Source of the DNA: Lachnospiraceae bacterium
Lineage (GTDB): Bacteria; Bacillota; Clostridia; Lachnospirales; Lachnospiraceae
NCBI GenBank assembly: GCA_017624855.1
Contig: JAGAMF010000007.1
Span: 141,658 to 205,657 of the forward strand
Length of the DNA stretch: 64,000 nt
Direction of reading: 5' to 3'
Shown: in pieces, positions 54,514-62,898 of the stretch
Position numbering within the stretch: the first letter of the stretch is position 1
How the letters are laid out: every line of letters begins with the position of its first letter
Position numbers and translations under genes: made by a program
Notes under the pieces: model-generated
Told to the model about the DNA's origin: nothing
The model's database searches: none
What the model saw: only the letters and a program-made list of their open reading frames with translations

Positions 54514-54951
54514 ATGCGGATACAGAATAAGGGAATTTGGGGATTGGTTACAATAATTATTCCGTTGTTAATCGGCGGGATATTTTATTACATATTTTGT
54601 CCGGATGTTTGGTTTGTAAAAATAGTAGATTACTATACAAATCTGAATTTGCATATTCAATATGATATATATAAAAATATATTTGTTGCATTTTTGAGAA
54701 ATTACTTACTTGATTATTTATGGGCATATGCCTTTGCAAATGCATTGTATTTAATCTGTGATACTGATGGATTGATAGTAAGTTGCATTTTATCCATATT
54801 AATTGGGGCATTTTGGGAGATGTCACAATTTATTGGGATTGTAAACGGAACATTTGATGTTTTGGATATTATATTTGAAATATTAGGTGCGTTGAGTGCG
54901 ATATTCATAATAAAAAAAGTAAAAGGAGAAACAAAAAATGAAAAAAACTAA
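54514..54951 (+). CDS. small VanZ-like membrane protein
   Basis: A 145-residue protein with about four membrane segments. FWEMSQFIGIVNGTFDVLDI followed by LGALSAIFII recalls the VanZ-like pattern (E..Q, then D...N..G), but the match is loose. It is markedly AT-rich and overlaps the next gene by 14 bases. Confidence 0.7.
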   Translation: MRIQNKGIWGLVTIIIPLLIGGIFYYIFCPDVWFVKIVDYYTNLNLHIQYDIYKNIFVAFLRNYLLDYLWAYAFANALYLICDTDGLIVSCILSILIGAFWEMSQFIGIVNGTFDVLDIIFEILGALSAIFIIKKVKGETKNEKN

Positions 54952-55930
54952 ACAAGTGATGTTAATTATTCTCTGCATAGGTGTGTTTTCTGCATTTGCT
55001 ATTGGTAGCGGAACAACAAATGAAGAAAACTCAACAGCGACATTGGTTGGTGAAGTATCGATGCCGGAGAATACGGAAGAAACAGAATCTGTGATAGAAG
55101 ATTCTGAGCCCACTATTATGCAGGAAGATGTTAAGACAGAATATTATGTTGGTGATATGTTGTCGACAGATGGGTTAGAAATTACATATACCGGTAGCAG
55201 TAATTTCATCAGTGATAATGAATATATACAACCGGCAGAAGGAAATAAATTTATTCGTCTTGCTTTTCATGTTGATAATAAGTCCGGTTCGGACAAATCT
55301 ATATCGACATATGAATTTGTATGTTACGCGGATGGTTATGAGTGTCAGGCAATATATCAAGAAGATGATTTGTTGGCTACATTGTCAGACGGTCGCACAA
55401 CCAGTGGTGCAGTATATTTTGAAGTGCCCATAGATGCAAAAGAGATAGAGATTGAATATGAAACAAATTGGATTAGTGAAGAAAAGGTAAAATTTATATT
55501 TGAAGGTGATAAAGATAGCGGATTAGTCTTTGAAAATGATACAACTGAGACAGAAAATGCGTTTCATGTAGGGGATGTTATAGAAACCGATAGTTTGCGT
55601 ATCAGTTATATAAAAGCGGAAGAATATAAAGACGATAATATGTTTTTGCAACCTGCCGAAGGTATGAAATATGTATATATAGAGCTTGAGGTAGAAAATT
55701 TATCGGATTCTGACCAAATGATATCATATTTTTCATTTATTTGTTACGCAGATGGTGAATCTTGTAATGGATTTTATGGTATGGACGATGCATTATCAGC
55801 GGAGCTTTCCGCAGGAAGAAAAGCAAAAGGAACCATTGCGTTCGAAGTTCCCATAGATGCAGAAGTAGTAGAATTCGAATTTGAAGACAATGTTTGGACA
55901 GAAAGTAAAATTGTTTTCTTATATGAGTAA
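54938..55930 (+). CDS. exported protein with two DUF4352/DUF5067-like domains
   Basis: A 330-residue protein: signal peptide (about 1-22, no lipobox cysteine), acidic linker (about 25-62), and two homologous domains of about 125 residues (65-185 and 200-330). Both run VGD-x-(L/I)-x-TD-x-L-x-I-x-Y, IQPAEGNKFIRL or LQPAEGMKYVYI, then ICYADG and FEVPIDA. Immunoglobulin-like beta fold expected. AAAAGGAG precedes the start. Partner of the membrane protein before it. Confidence 0.82.
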   Translation: MKKTKQVMLIILCIGVFSAFAIGSGTTNEENSTATLVGEVSMPENTEETESVIEDSEPTIMQEDVKTEYYVGDMLSTDGLEITYTGSSNFISDNEYIQPAEGNKFIRLAFHVDNKSGSDKSISTYEFVCYADGYECQAIYQEDDLLATLSDGRTTSGAVYFEVPIDAKEIEIEYETNWISEEKVKFIFEGDKDSGLVFENDTTETENAFHVGDVIETDSLRISYIKAEEYKDDNMFLQPAEGMKYVYIELEVENLSDSDQMISYFSFICYADGESCNGFYGMDDALSAELSAGRKAKGTIAFEVPIDAEVVEFEFEDNVWTESKIVFLYE

Positions 55931-55986
55931 TGTTTGCATAAACGCAACAAAATAAAAACCTAAAAGATAATATACAAAGAATAGTA

Positions 55987-56016
55987 AAAACCGGACTTCT
56001 AAAAGTCCGGTTTTAT
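55987..56016 (+). terminator. Rho-independent terminator
   Basis: AAAACCGGACTT pairs perfectly with AAGTCCGGTTTT around CTAA. Confidence 0.92.
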
Positions 56017-56120
56017 TTATAAAATAAAAAGTATAGTTTTTAATTTTTATAAAAAAGGAATTGATTATTCATAATTTTAGTATATATTATTTTATAAAAT
56101 TAAAAGTAAAGGTGACAGCA

Positions 56121-57014
56121 TTGAAAGCAGATAACGAACAAACTCAAATCAATACAGACAAAGATAAAATAGGCAATAAAAAGAATTCTTTGTCGCCTGT
56201 TACCATGCTTAAAAACTTCATCTGTGGCGCTGCCATTGGGGGAGGGGCAATTCTGCCCGGAATCAGCGGTGGTGTACTGTGTGTGGTTTTTGGTGTGTAC
56301 CGTGCGATTATGGAATTGTTTTCACACCCTGTAAAAGCAATCAAAAAGAATTGGAAAATGTTTCTTTTTGTAGGTTTGGGCTGGATATTTGGCTTCTGGA
56401 TTTTTGCCAAAGTGATTGAATTTTTATTTGCCAAATCCGAAATGATGGCTACATGGCTTTTTATCGGCTTGATTATCGGAACCGTTCCCGCATTGTATAA
56501 AGAAGCCGGAAAGCATGGCAGGAGCAAGGGCTCTTTTATATCCATGTTTGTGGCCTTTGCAACCCTGACGGGAATTCTTACCTATGTGCAATACGGAGAA
56601 TTCGTTCAAGTGACGCCAAGCTTTGGCTGGTATATTTTCAGCGGTGCGCTCTGGGGCTTAAGCATTGTGGTGCCCGGTATGACATCTTCGTCCATTTTAA
56701 TGTCTCTGGGGATTTATCAGGATTTGAATTCCGGCATTGCCTCCTTTGATATGGGAGTAATGATTCCATGGGTAATCGGCATGTTTGGTACGGCGATTTT
56801 GTTGGCAAGGCTGGTGACCTACTTCTTTGATAAGTTATACTCATTGTCTTTCCATGCGGTTTTGGGGATCGTGTTAGCGTCTACCGTTGTGATTATCCCG
56901 CTGGATTACAATAATGTTTTACAGCTTATTGCAGGAATTTTATTTGGTGGAGCGGGCTTTATTATTGCTTATCTTTCTGATAAAATGGATTTAAAAGTGA
57001 AGTCGGAATCCTAG
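56121..57014 (+). CDS. DUF368 (PopT-type) polyprenyl-phosphate transporter
   Basis: A 297-residue membrane protein with eight or more segments. GGGAILPGISGGVLCVVFGVY-type N-terminal motif and WGLSIVVPGMTSSSILMSLG in the second half are the paired signatures of DUF368, shown in other bacteria to recycle undecaprenyl phosphate across the membrane. TTG at 56121 with AAAGGTGA upstream is preferred; the frame is open further upstream but without a ribosome binding site. Confidence 0.9.
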   Translation: MKADNEQTQINTDKDKIGNKKNSLSPVTMLKNFICGAAIGGGAILPGISGGVLCVVFGVYRAIMELFSHPVKAIKKNWKMFLFVGLGWIFGFWIFAKVIEFLFAKSEMMATWLFIGLIIGTVPALYKEAGKHGRSKGSFISMFVAFATLTGILTYVQYGEFVQVTPSFGWYIFSGALWGLSIVVPGMTSSSILMSLGIYQDLNSGIASFDMGVMIPWVIGMFGTAILLARLVTYFFDKLYSLSFHAVLGIVLASTVVIIPLDYNNVLQLIAGILFGGAGFIIAYLSDKMDLKVKSES

Positions 57015-57062
57015 AAGTTTTCGAGACGGACTTTTATAATAAAAAACGAGAGGATGATAAAA

Positions 57063-57713
57063 ATGAACATTCAAGATATTTTATCCAAAGTAGACCATAC
57101 ATTGTTGTCACAGACTGCCACATGGGAAGAAATCAAGGCAATCTGTGACGACGGAATCAAATACCAAACCGCGTCGGTATGTATTCCTTCCGCATATGTA
57201 AAACAGGCGGCAGAGTATGTGCAGGGCAAGGTAAAAGTGTGTACGGTAATCGGTTTTCCCAACGGCTATGTGCCTACCGCAATTAAATGTGAAGAAGCGC
57301 GACTTGCCATTGAAGACGGAGCCGATGAAATCGATATGGTTATTTGGGTCGGCGCGTTAAAGGACAAGCAGTACGACGGAATTTTAGAAGAAATCCGAGC
57401 CATTAAAAAAGTCTGTGGGGATAAGATTCTGAAAGTCATTATTGAGACCTGCCTTTTAACAGAAGAAGAGAAGATTAAAATGTGTGAAATCGTTATGGCC
57501 TCCGGCGCGGATTACATCAAGACTTCCACCGGTTTTTCAACAGCGGGAGCTACTCCTGAGGATATCCGCACCTTTGCGGCTCATATAAAAGCACCTGTAA
57601 AAATCAAGGCTGCCGGCGGAATTAAGTCCATTGCCGATGCGGAAGAATTTCTTGCCCTGGGGGCAGATCGCCTCGGTACCAGCCGTATCGTAAAAATCGT
57701 GAAGGAGATGTAG
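57063..57713 (+). CDS. deoC: deoxyribose-phosphate aldolase
   Basis: A 216-residue class I aldolase (EC 4.1.2.4) that splits deoxyribose 5-phosphate. YIKTSTGF carries the Schiff-base lysine K153; D92 and K182 (IKAAGG) complete the site. ATG 57063 is used since GAGAGG is ten bases upstream; ATG 57054 is too near. The last 92 bases are antisense to the end of the convergent DUF885 gene. Confidence 0.95.
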   Translation: MNIQDILSKVDHTLLSQTATWEEIKAICDDGIKYQTASVCIPSAYVKQAAEYVQGKVKVCTVIGFPNGYVPTAIKCEEARLAIEDGADEIDMVIWVGALKDKQYDGILEEIRAIKKVCGDKILKVIIETCLLTEEEKIKMCEIVMASGADYIKTSTGFSTAGATPEDIRTFAAHIKAPVKIKAAGGIKSIADAEEFLALGADRLGTSRIVKIVKEM

Positions 57714-59601
57714 TACCTGCTTGTGTGGCGCGGGCGCTTAACGAAAGCTCTTGTGAAACTTTGGGAGCATCGTACTTCCGAATGGCATCTTTTATGGTTT
57801 CAAAGTCTGCGGGACCGAAATCGAGGAAAAACTCATGGAAATTATAGTCGTTGTAATTGTCGCCCCATTTCAAACGGGCCAGTTCCTTGCATTCCATGAT
57901 TTCAAGATATCCAACATAATATTGCAAATAATTTCCGGGGGAATTTACGATGTAGTCGTAGATTTCCCTTGTTGTTTCCGGAGACTCAATGCCAAAGGCG
58001 CAAAGGGTCTCATGGGCTTCCTCGTAGGTGGCTCCGTAGTAGTGGATGGAAATATCCAGCATGGAATACAGGGCTAAATGGAGCTTGCGGTTTAAACGCA
58101 CAAGGTTGCAATAATTCTCATCTCCGAAAGCGGTAGCATAATCATAGGAATAAAGCTCCGCATAGGTTGCGTATCCTTCCACATAGCCGCCGTAATGAAG
58201 GAGGCTTCTTATGGGATGGGCGCCGTTTTCTTCCAGGGCCAATGTGGAATAAACCGACTGATAAAGATGGCCGGGATAACCTTCATGGGCAAGGGTGGTG
58301 TACAGTTCCAAATTCTCAGGTGAGGTGCCGTAGTTGATGTAAATGACATTTTCTGAAATATTGTCTATGGGCGGTGTTAAATAAAAGGCGGGGCTGAGGT
58401 AATCTTCCATGGAATCACTAACTTTTTTGATTTGGCAGGTAGGCATGGTTTCATCTGTCACTCCGGGAAAGGCAGGGAAATCTGATTCAATACACTGCTT
58501 TAAATTCCCCAGCATTTTATCCGGTTCGGACATAGAGAAAATGCGACTGCCACCTTCTGTTTTTATATGATAAAAAAGCTCCGCAAAAGCATTGTAGTCC
58601 GCCATGAATGCGGTTTTAAGCCGAGTCATAAGTGCATCCATATCCTTGGAGGAACCGGTTTGCCGCTCAACAAGAATCTCATAGTATTCTTTGCCTTCCG
58701 GATAATAATACAGGCCGTTTTCGTTGGTACCGCTGCCCAGAAGTGCGGTCAGTCGGCCGGCGAGGCTTTTATAAGCCGGTAAAACTGTCTGTATAAGAAG
58801 ATCGTTGTTGGTTTGCATATATGTATCCGCTTCTTCTTGGGTGATGATACCATCATCCGACAGAGTGGCTATTCTTTCCGCAAAAGAGGTTTGAAGAAAA
58901 TGGGAGCCGTTTGCCAAAGAATCTTCGGTTATTATGGCAGTGCATTGTAAAACGGTATTGCGGCAACTGTCGTCCGACATAAAAAGACCTTGGGCGGCCT
59001 TTTCCTCTTCAAAGGCGGCAAGTCCTTCAAAATAGGCAGGAACACTTTGCAAAAGCCTAAAATAATTCTCAATATCTTCTTTGCTGTCAAAGGCGTATTC
59101 CGCCAGTAATATTGGAAGTTGATTTTGCATGCCGGAAGTAGGAGAGAGGGGCTCGTCATAGTATAAAAAAGCATACGCGTCTATTTCGTTTTGTAAATAA
59201 TTCATCAGTATATCATAGGTTTGTTTATTCACTTCGTTTAAACCGTTGTAATCAAGTTTTTCCAAGTTTTCCATGTAAGACACAAGCAGGTAATAATCCG
59301 CAAGACTTTGGGTTTTATCATAGACCGGAAGGCCCGCGTCGGTTTCCGAGATGCCGTATGCTTCCGGCGAAGCCAGGGTGTAGTGTAGGCTTAAACCGTC
59401 CTCGCTTAATTCTTTTATAAAAATGGTATCGCAAAGTTTTTCAAATTTTCGATTGGGCGTATGAAAGAACCAAAAAAGACCGAAGATAAGCAGAGAACAT
59501 CCTATCATAAAAAGGGCGACGGCTTTTGGGTCAGCTAAAAAATCTTTTACCCAAAAGAGAATTTTAGCGGGTAAAGTTGTCTTGTTTTTATCCGATGACA
59601 T
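57622..59601 (-). CDS. membrane-anchored DUF885 zinc hydrolase
   Basis: A 659-residue protein: one N-terminal membrane segment (about 28-48), then the helical DUF885 domain. [10 protein letters not shown] near residue 445 is the zinc motif of this carboxypeptidase-like family. The family core ends near [12 protein letters not shown]; here about 50 more residues follow, of which the last 30 are encoded antisense to deoC. It may trim peptides outside the membrane. Confidence 0.88.
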   Translation of the reverse strand: MSSDKNKTTLPAKILFWVKDFLADPKAVALFMIGCSLLIFGLFWFFHTPNRKFEKLCDTIFIKELSEDGLSLHYTLASPEAYGISETDAGLPVYDKTQSLADYYLLVSYMENLEKLDYNGLNEVNKQTYDILMNYLQNEIDAYAFLYYDEPLSPTSGMQNQLPILLAEYAFDSKEDIENYFRLLQSVPAYFEGLAAFEEEKAAQGLFMSDDSCRNTVLQCTAIITEDSLANGSHFLQTSFAERIATLSDDGIITQEEADTYMQTNNDLLIQTVLPAYKSLAGRLTALLGSGTNENGLYYYPEGKEYYEILVERQTGSSKDMDALMTRLKTAFMADYNAFAELFYHIKTEGGSRIFSMSEPDKMLGNLKQCIESDFPAFPGVTDETMPTCQIKKVSDSMEDYLSPAFYLTPPIDNISENVIYINYGTSPENLELYTTLAHEGYPGHLYQSVYSTLALEENGAHPIRSLLHYGGYVEGYATYAELYSYDYATAFGDENYCNLVRLNRKLHLALYSMLDISIHYYGATYEEAHETLCAFGIESPETTREIYDYIVNSPGNYLQYYVGYLEIMECKELARLKWGDNYNDYNFHEFFLDFGPADFETIKDAIRKYDAPKVSQELSLSARATQAGTTSPSRFLRYGWYRGDLPPGQEILPHRQWT

Positions 59602-59663
59602 GTCTTAGACCTTTCTTTTTTATTTTAAATATATGAAAAAAAGGAAATATTCATGTAAAAATG

Positions 59664-59692
59664 TTGTTTCTTATTTCAAAAAGTGCTAAACT
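59664..59692 (+). promoter_or_regulatory. promoter of the transketolase genes
   Basis: TTGTTT and TAAACT separated by 17 bases, 41 bases before the start. Confidence 0.6.
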
Positions 59693-59733
59693 ATTAGCGG
59701 TTAAAAAGCTTAAACACACATACGGAGGCAAAA

Positions 59734-60573
59734 ATGAATAACTTGGAATTGCAAAAAATAGCCAATGAAGTTCGAAAAGGTATTATTATTTCTACCCATG
59801 CCGCAAAAGCCGGACACCCCGGTGGATCTATGTCGGCAGCGGATATTTTCACATATTTGTATTTTGAGGAAATGCAGAACATCGATCCTGCAAATCCCAA
59901 GAATCCGGACAGAGACCGTTTTGTTTTATCAAAAGGTCATACAGCACCCGGTTTATATGCAGCTCTTGCGTTGAAGGGATTTTTCCCGTTTGAAGATTTG
60001 GTAAAGCTTCGTAAATTACATTCTTATTTGCAGGGACATCCCGATATGAAGGCTACTCCCGGTGTTGATATGTCTACAGGTTCTTTGGGACAGGGTATAT
60101 CAGCGGCAGTAGGTATGGCTCTTGCGGCAAGAATCGATCAGAAGGATTATCGTGTATATACACTCCTTGGTGACGGTGAAATTGAAGAAGGCCAGGTTTG
60201 GGAAGCTGCAATGTATGCAGGTCATAAAAAAGTAGACAATCTCGTTGCTATTATTGACAATAACGGTTTGCAGATTGACGGTAAGATTGAAGATGTATGT
60301 TCTCCTTATCCCATCGATAAGAAGTTTGAAGCTTTTAACTGGCATGTAATCAATGCGGATGCTCATGATTTTGACAGCCTTCGTGCTGCTTTTGCAGAAG
60401 CTAAGACCGTAAAAGGTATGCCTACCGCAATTATTTGCAAGAGTGTTAAGGGTAAGGGCGTTTCTTTTATGGAGAATCAGGCATCATGGCATGGTGTTGC
60501 CCCCAATGATGAACAGTACGAAAAAGCTATGGCAGAATTAGAGAAAGCAGGTGAAGAATTATGTCAGAAGTAA
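59734..60573 (+). CDS. transketolase, N-terminal (TPP-binding) subunit
   Basis: A 279-residue subunit holding the thiamine-diphosphate site: LGDGEIEEGQVWEA and NNGLQIDG near 158 and 182 match the GDG-to-NN motif. With the next gene it makes a split transketolase of the non-oxidative pentose phosphate pathway. CGGAGG precedes the ATG. Overlaps its partner by 13 bases. Confidence 0.93.
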   Translation: MNNLELQKIANEVRKGIIISTHAAKAGHPGGSMSAADIFTYLYFEEMQNIDPANPKNPDRDRFVLSKGHTAPGLYAALALKGFFPFEDLVKLRKLHSYLQGHPDMKATPGVDMSTGSLGQGISAAVGMALAARIDQKDYRVYTLLGDGEIEEGQVWEAAMYAGHKKVDNLVAIIDNNGLQIDGKIEDVCSPYPIDKKFEAFNWHVINADAHDFDSLRAAFAEAKTVKGMPTAIICKSVKGKGVSFMENQASWHGVAPNDEQYEKAMAELEKAGEELCQK

Positions 60574-61499
60574 AAAGAATTGCTACAAGACAGGGATATG
60601 GTGAAGCACTTGCTGAACTTGGTGAAGAATATAAGAATTTAGTAGTTATGGATGCCGATCTTGCGGAGTCTACCAAAACAATTATGTTTGGTAAGAAATT
60701 CCCTGAGCGTTTCTTCGACTGCGGTATTGCAGAGGGAAACATGGTAAGTATGGCAGCAGGTCTTGCTTCAACCGGTAAAATCGTATTTGCAAGTTCCTTT
60801 GCGATGTTTGCTACAGGTCGTGCTTATGAGCAGATTCGTAACTCTGTAGGTTATCCTGCATTAAATGTTAAAATTGCAGCTACCCACGGCGGAATTACCG
60901 TAGGTGAAGACGGTGCAACCCACCAGTGTTTGGAAGATGTTGCGCTTATGAGAAATATTCCCGGTATGGTTGTTTGTGTACCTTCCGATGTGATTGAAGC
61001 AAAAGCTGCGGTTCGTGCAGCAATCGAATACGAAGGACCTGTGTTCTTGAGATTCGGTAGAAGTGCGGTGCCTGTAATCAACGACAGACCGGATTATAAA
61101 TTTGAATTAGGTAAAGGTATTGTTTTAAAAGAAGGTACCGATGTTACCATTATTGCTACCGGTATCGTGGTAGAGAGTGCTATGGAAGCGGCTAAGAAGT
61201 TAGAGGCTGAAGGCGTAAGTGCTGAGGTAATCAACATTCATACTATTAAGCCTATTGACGAAGAACTTGTTATTGCAAGCGCAAAGAAGACCGGCAAGGT
61301 AGTAACCGTGGAAGAGCATTCTGTAATCGGCGGTTTGGGAAGTGCAGTTTGTGATGTAATCTGCAGATACAATCCCGTGCCTGTATTAAAAATCGGTGTA
61401 CAGGATGAATTCGGTACATCTGCTTCGGCAGCAGTGCTTATGAAAGAATATAAGCTGGATGCTGACGGTGTATACGAGCAGGTAAAAGCGTTTTTATAA
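60561..61499 (+). CDS. transketolase, C-terminal subunit
   Basis: A 312-residue subunit with the pyrimidine-binding domain (FFDCGIAEGNMVSMAAGLA, with the conserved Glu) and the C-terminal domain (VTVEEHSVIGGLG). It completes the enzyme of the previous gene. Confidence 0.93.
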   Translation: MSEVKRIATRQGYGEALAELGEEYKNLVVMDADLAESTKTIMFGKKFPERFFDCGIAEGNMVSMAAGLASTGKIVFASSFAMFATGRAYEQIRNSVGYPALNVKIAATHGGITVGEDGATHQCLEDVALMRNIPGMVVCVPSDVIEAKAAVRAAIEYEGPVFLRFGRSAVPVINDRPDYKFELGKGIVLKEGTDVTIIATGIVVESAMEAAKKLEAEGVSAEVINIHTIKPIDEELVIASAKKTGKVVTVEEHSVIGGLGSAVCDVICRYNPVPVLKIGVQDEFGTSASAAVLMKEYKLDADGVYEQVKAFL

Positions 61500-61514
61500 G
61501 ATAGACAAAAAATG

Positions 61515-61542
61515 AAGGGTGTGTCAAACGACACACCCTTTT
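61515..61542. terminator. bidirectional terminator
   Basis: AAGGGTGTGTC pairs perfectly with GACACACCCTT around AAAC, between convergent genes. Confidence 0.9.
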
Positions 61543-61565
61543 AGATTGCAATCATATTTTATAAA

Positions 61566-62366
61566 TTAAGGTCTCAGACCCAAACCACCCTCTAAGGTAA
61601 TGGTTTCGCCTGTCATATATTTGAAATCGGGATGAGCTAACTGTACACATACTCTACCGATGTGTTCTTCGGGGTCTCCGAAGAAGCCCATGGGAGGTGT
61701 ATGCACATTTTTCTCAAATGCATCAGGATATGCTTTCTGGAAGTTTTCAAGCTGAGCCGTCCATGCGAGAGGACAGATAACATTTACATTGATGCCGTCC
61801 TTGCTCCATTCGGTTGCAGCTACACGAGTTAAACCGCGGATACCTTCTTTTGCAGCAGCATATGCACACTGTCCGAAGTTACCGAATAAACCTGCGCCGG
61901 AAGCAAAGTTGATTACGCTACCCTTAGATGCTGCAAGGTGAGGATAGCAAGCCTGCATATAGTAGAATGCGGCATATAAACCTGAATAAATTGCAAGGTC
62001 GAACTGCTCGGTTGTATGGTTAGCCAATGTAACACCTGAAGCAGAAGCCTGTGCGTTGTTAATAAGAACATCGATACTTCCGAATTCGGCAATAGCCTTT
62101 TCTGCAACGGATGCTGCGATTGCTGCGTTGTCAGAGCCTGCGGAAATGTCTGCCTGTACGGGAAGCACTTTGACACCGTAGAGACGCTCTAATTCTTCTT
62201 TTGCATCCTCCAATTTCTTTACATTACGACCGGTGATTACGATATTGGCACCTTCTTTTGCGTAAGCTGTTGCGATACCGTAGCCGATAGAACCTGCTTT
62301 ACCGTTTTCCAGTATTGCTCGTCCACCGCCTGTAATGATGACTGTTTTACCTGTTAAAAACCCCAT
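61566..62366 (-). CDS. SDR family oxidoreductase
   Basis: A 266-residue classical short-chain dehydrogenase. The cofactor loop TGGG is followed by an insertion (RAILENGKA) before GSIGYGIA, longer than the usual TGxxxGIG. Catalytic S156, Y169 and K173 are present. The substrate is unknown; enoyl or 3-oxoacyl reduction, sugar or steroid alcohols are all possible. AAAGGAGG precedes the start. A 22-base palindrome follows its promoter. Confidence 0.9.
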   Translation of the reverse strand: MGFLTGKTVIITGGGRAILENGKAGSIGYGIATAYAKEGANIVITGRNVKKLEDAKEELERLYGVKVLPVQADISAGSDNAAIAASVAEKAIAEFGSIDVLINNAQASASGVTLANHTTEQFDLAIYSGLYAAFYYMQACYPHLAASKGSVINFASGAGLFGNFGQCAYAAAKEGIRGLTRVAATEWSKDGINVNVICPLAWTAQLENFQKAYPDAFEKNVHTPPMGFFGDPEEHIGRVCVQLAHPDFKYMTGETITLEGGLGLRP

Positions 62367-62408
62367 AATAAATCCTCCTTTTATACATTAGATGTAAGTT
62401 TAAGTTTT

Positions 62409-62470
62409 AGAATGTAAGCGCTTACATTCTGTATATATTAAATAATACTATAAATGAAAGTTATGCGCAA
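62409..62470 (-). promoter_or_regulatory. promoter of the SDR gene with LacI/CcpA-type palindrome
   Basis: On the minus strand TTGCGC (62470-62465) and TATTAT (62447-62442) are 17 bases apart. A perfect 22-base palindrome (AGAATGTAAGC and its complement, 62409-62430) lies just downstream over the likely transcript start. Its centre TGTAAGCGCTTACA fits the catabolite-responsive element and LacI-type operators. Confidence 0.82.
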
Positions 62471-62540
62471 GAAAAATTTTTGGCAAAAAATTATGCCGGT
62501 AATTGGAATTGGCTTAAAACCAAGTTGCCGGGAGAGTAAA

Positions 62541-62570
62541 AAAGGGTTAAGCAATAATGCTTAACCCTTT
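62541..62570. terminator. terminator of the rubredoxin gene
   Basis: AAAGGGTTAAGCA pairs perfectly with TGCTTAACCCTTT around ATAA. On the minus strand it follows the rubredoxin stop by seven bases and ends in Ts. Confidence 0.9.
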
Positions 62571-62577
62571 TTCTTTG

Positions 62578-62736
62578 TTATTCTGCTTTTTCAAATGCTT
62601 CTTTACCCAATCCGCACCAAGGGCAAACCCAGTTGTTGGGAACTTCTTCCCAAGGTGTGCCTGCGGGAATTCCGTTGTCGGGATCTCCTACAGCGGGATC
62701 GTATTCGTATGAGCAGGGGCAAATATATTTCTCCAT
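62578..62736 (-). CDS. rubredoxin with C-x-C first knuckle
   Basis: A 52-residue protein. [20 protein letters not shown] and [10 protein letters not shown] are clear rubredoxin features. The second pair is a normal CxxC (C38, C41), but the first pair reads CPC (C6, C8), one residue short of CxxC. GGAGGATAC precedes the start. It carries single electrons in oxygen or peroxide defence, fitting the adjacent upstream gene. Confidence 0.88.
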   Translation of the reverse strand: MEKYICPCSYEYDPAVGDPDNGIPAGTPWEEVPNNWVCPWCGLGKEAFEKAE

Positions 62737-62770
62737 GATTGTATCCTCCTTGATAAATTTTTATTTATTC

Positions 62771-62891
62771 GCCGTGCCACTCATAGCCGCTTTGCGGCTA
62801 TTTCGTTCCGGGCTGGCGCCCTATAAAAATGTAACAACAGACGCTCCTGCGAGTGAACTGACGGAGCACTATTATTACATTTTTGCACGGC
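62771..62891. repeat. structured inverted-repeat element
   Basis: GCCGTGC (62771-62777) pairs with GCACGGC (62885-62891) and AAAAATGTAA (62825-62834) with TTACATTTTT (62875-62884). Side hairpins ATAGCCGC-TTT-GCGGCTAT (62783-62801) and GCTCC/GGAGC are inside. It fills the gap between the rubrerythrin fusion and rubredoxin genes and resembles in plan the element at 6112-6250. Confidence 0.65.
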
Positions 62892-62898
62892 TTATAGC

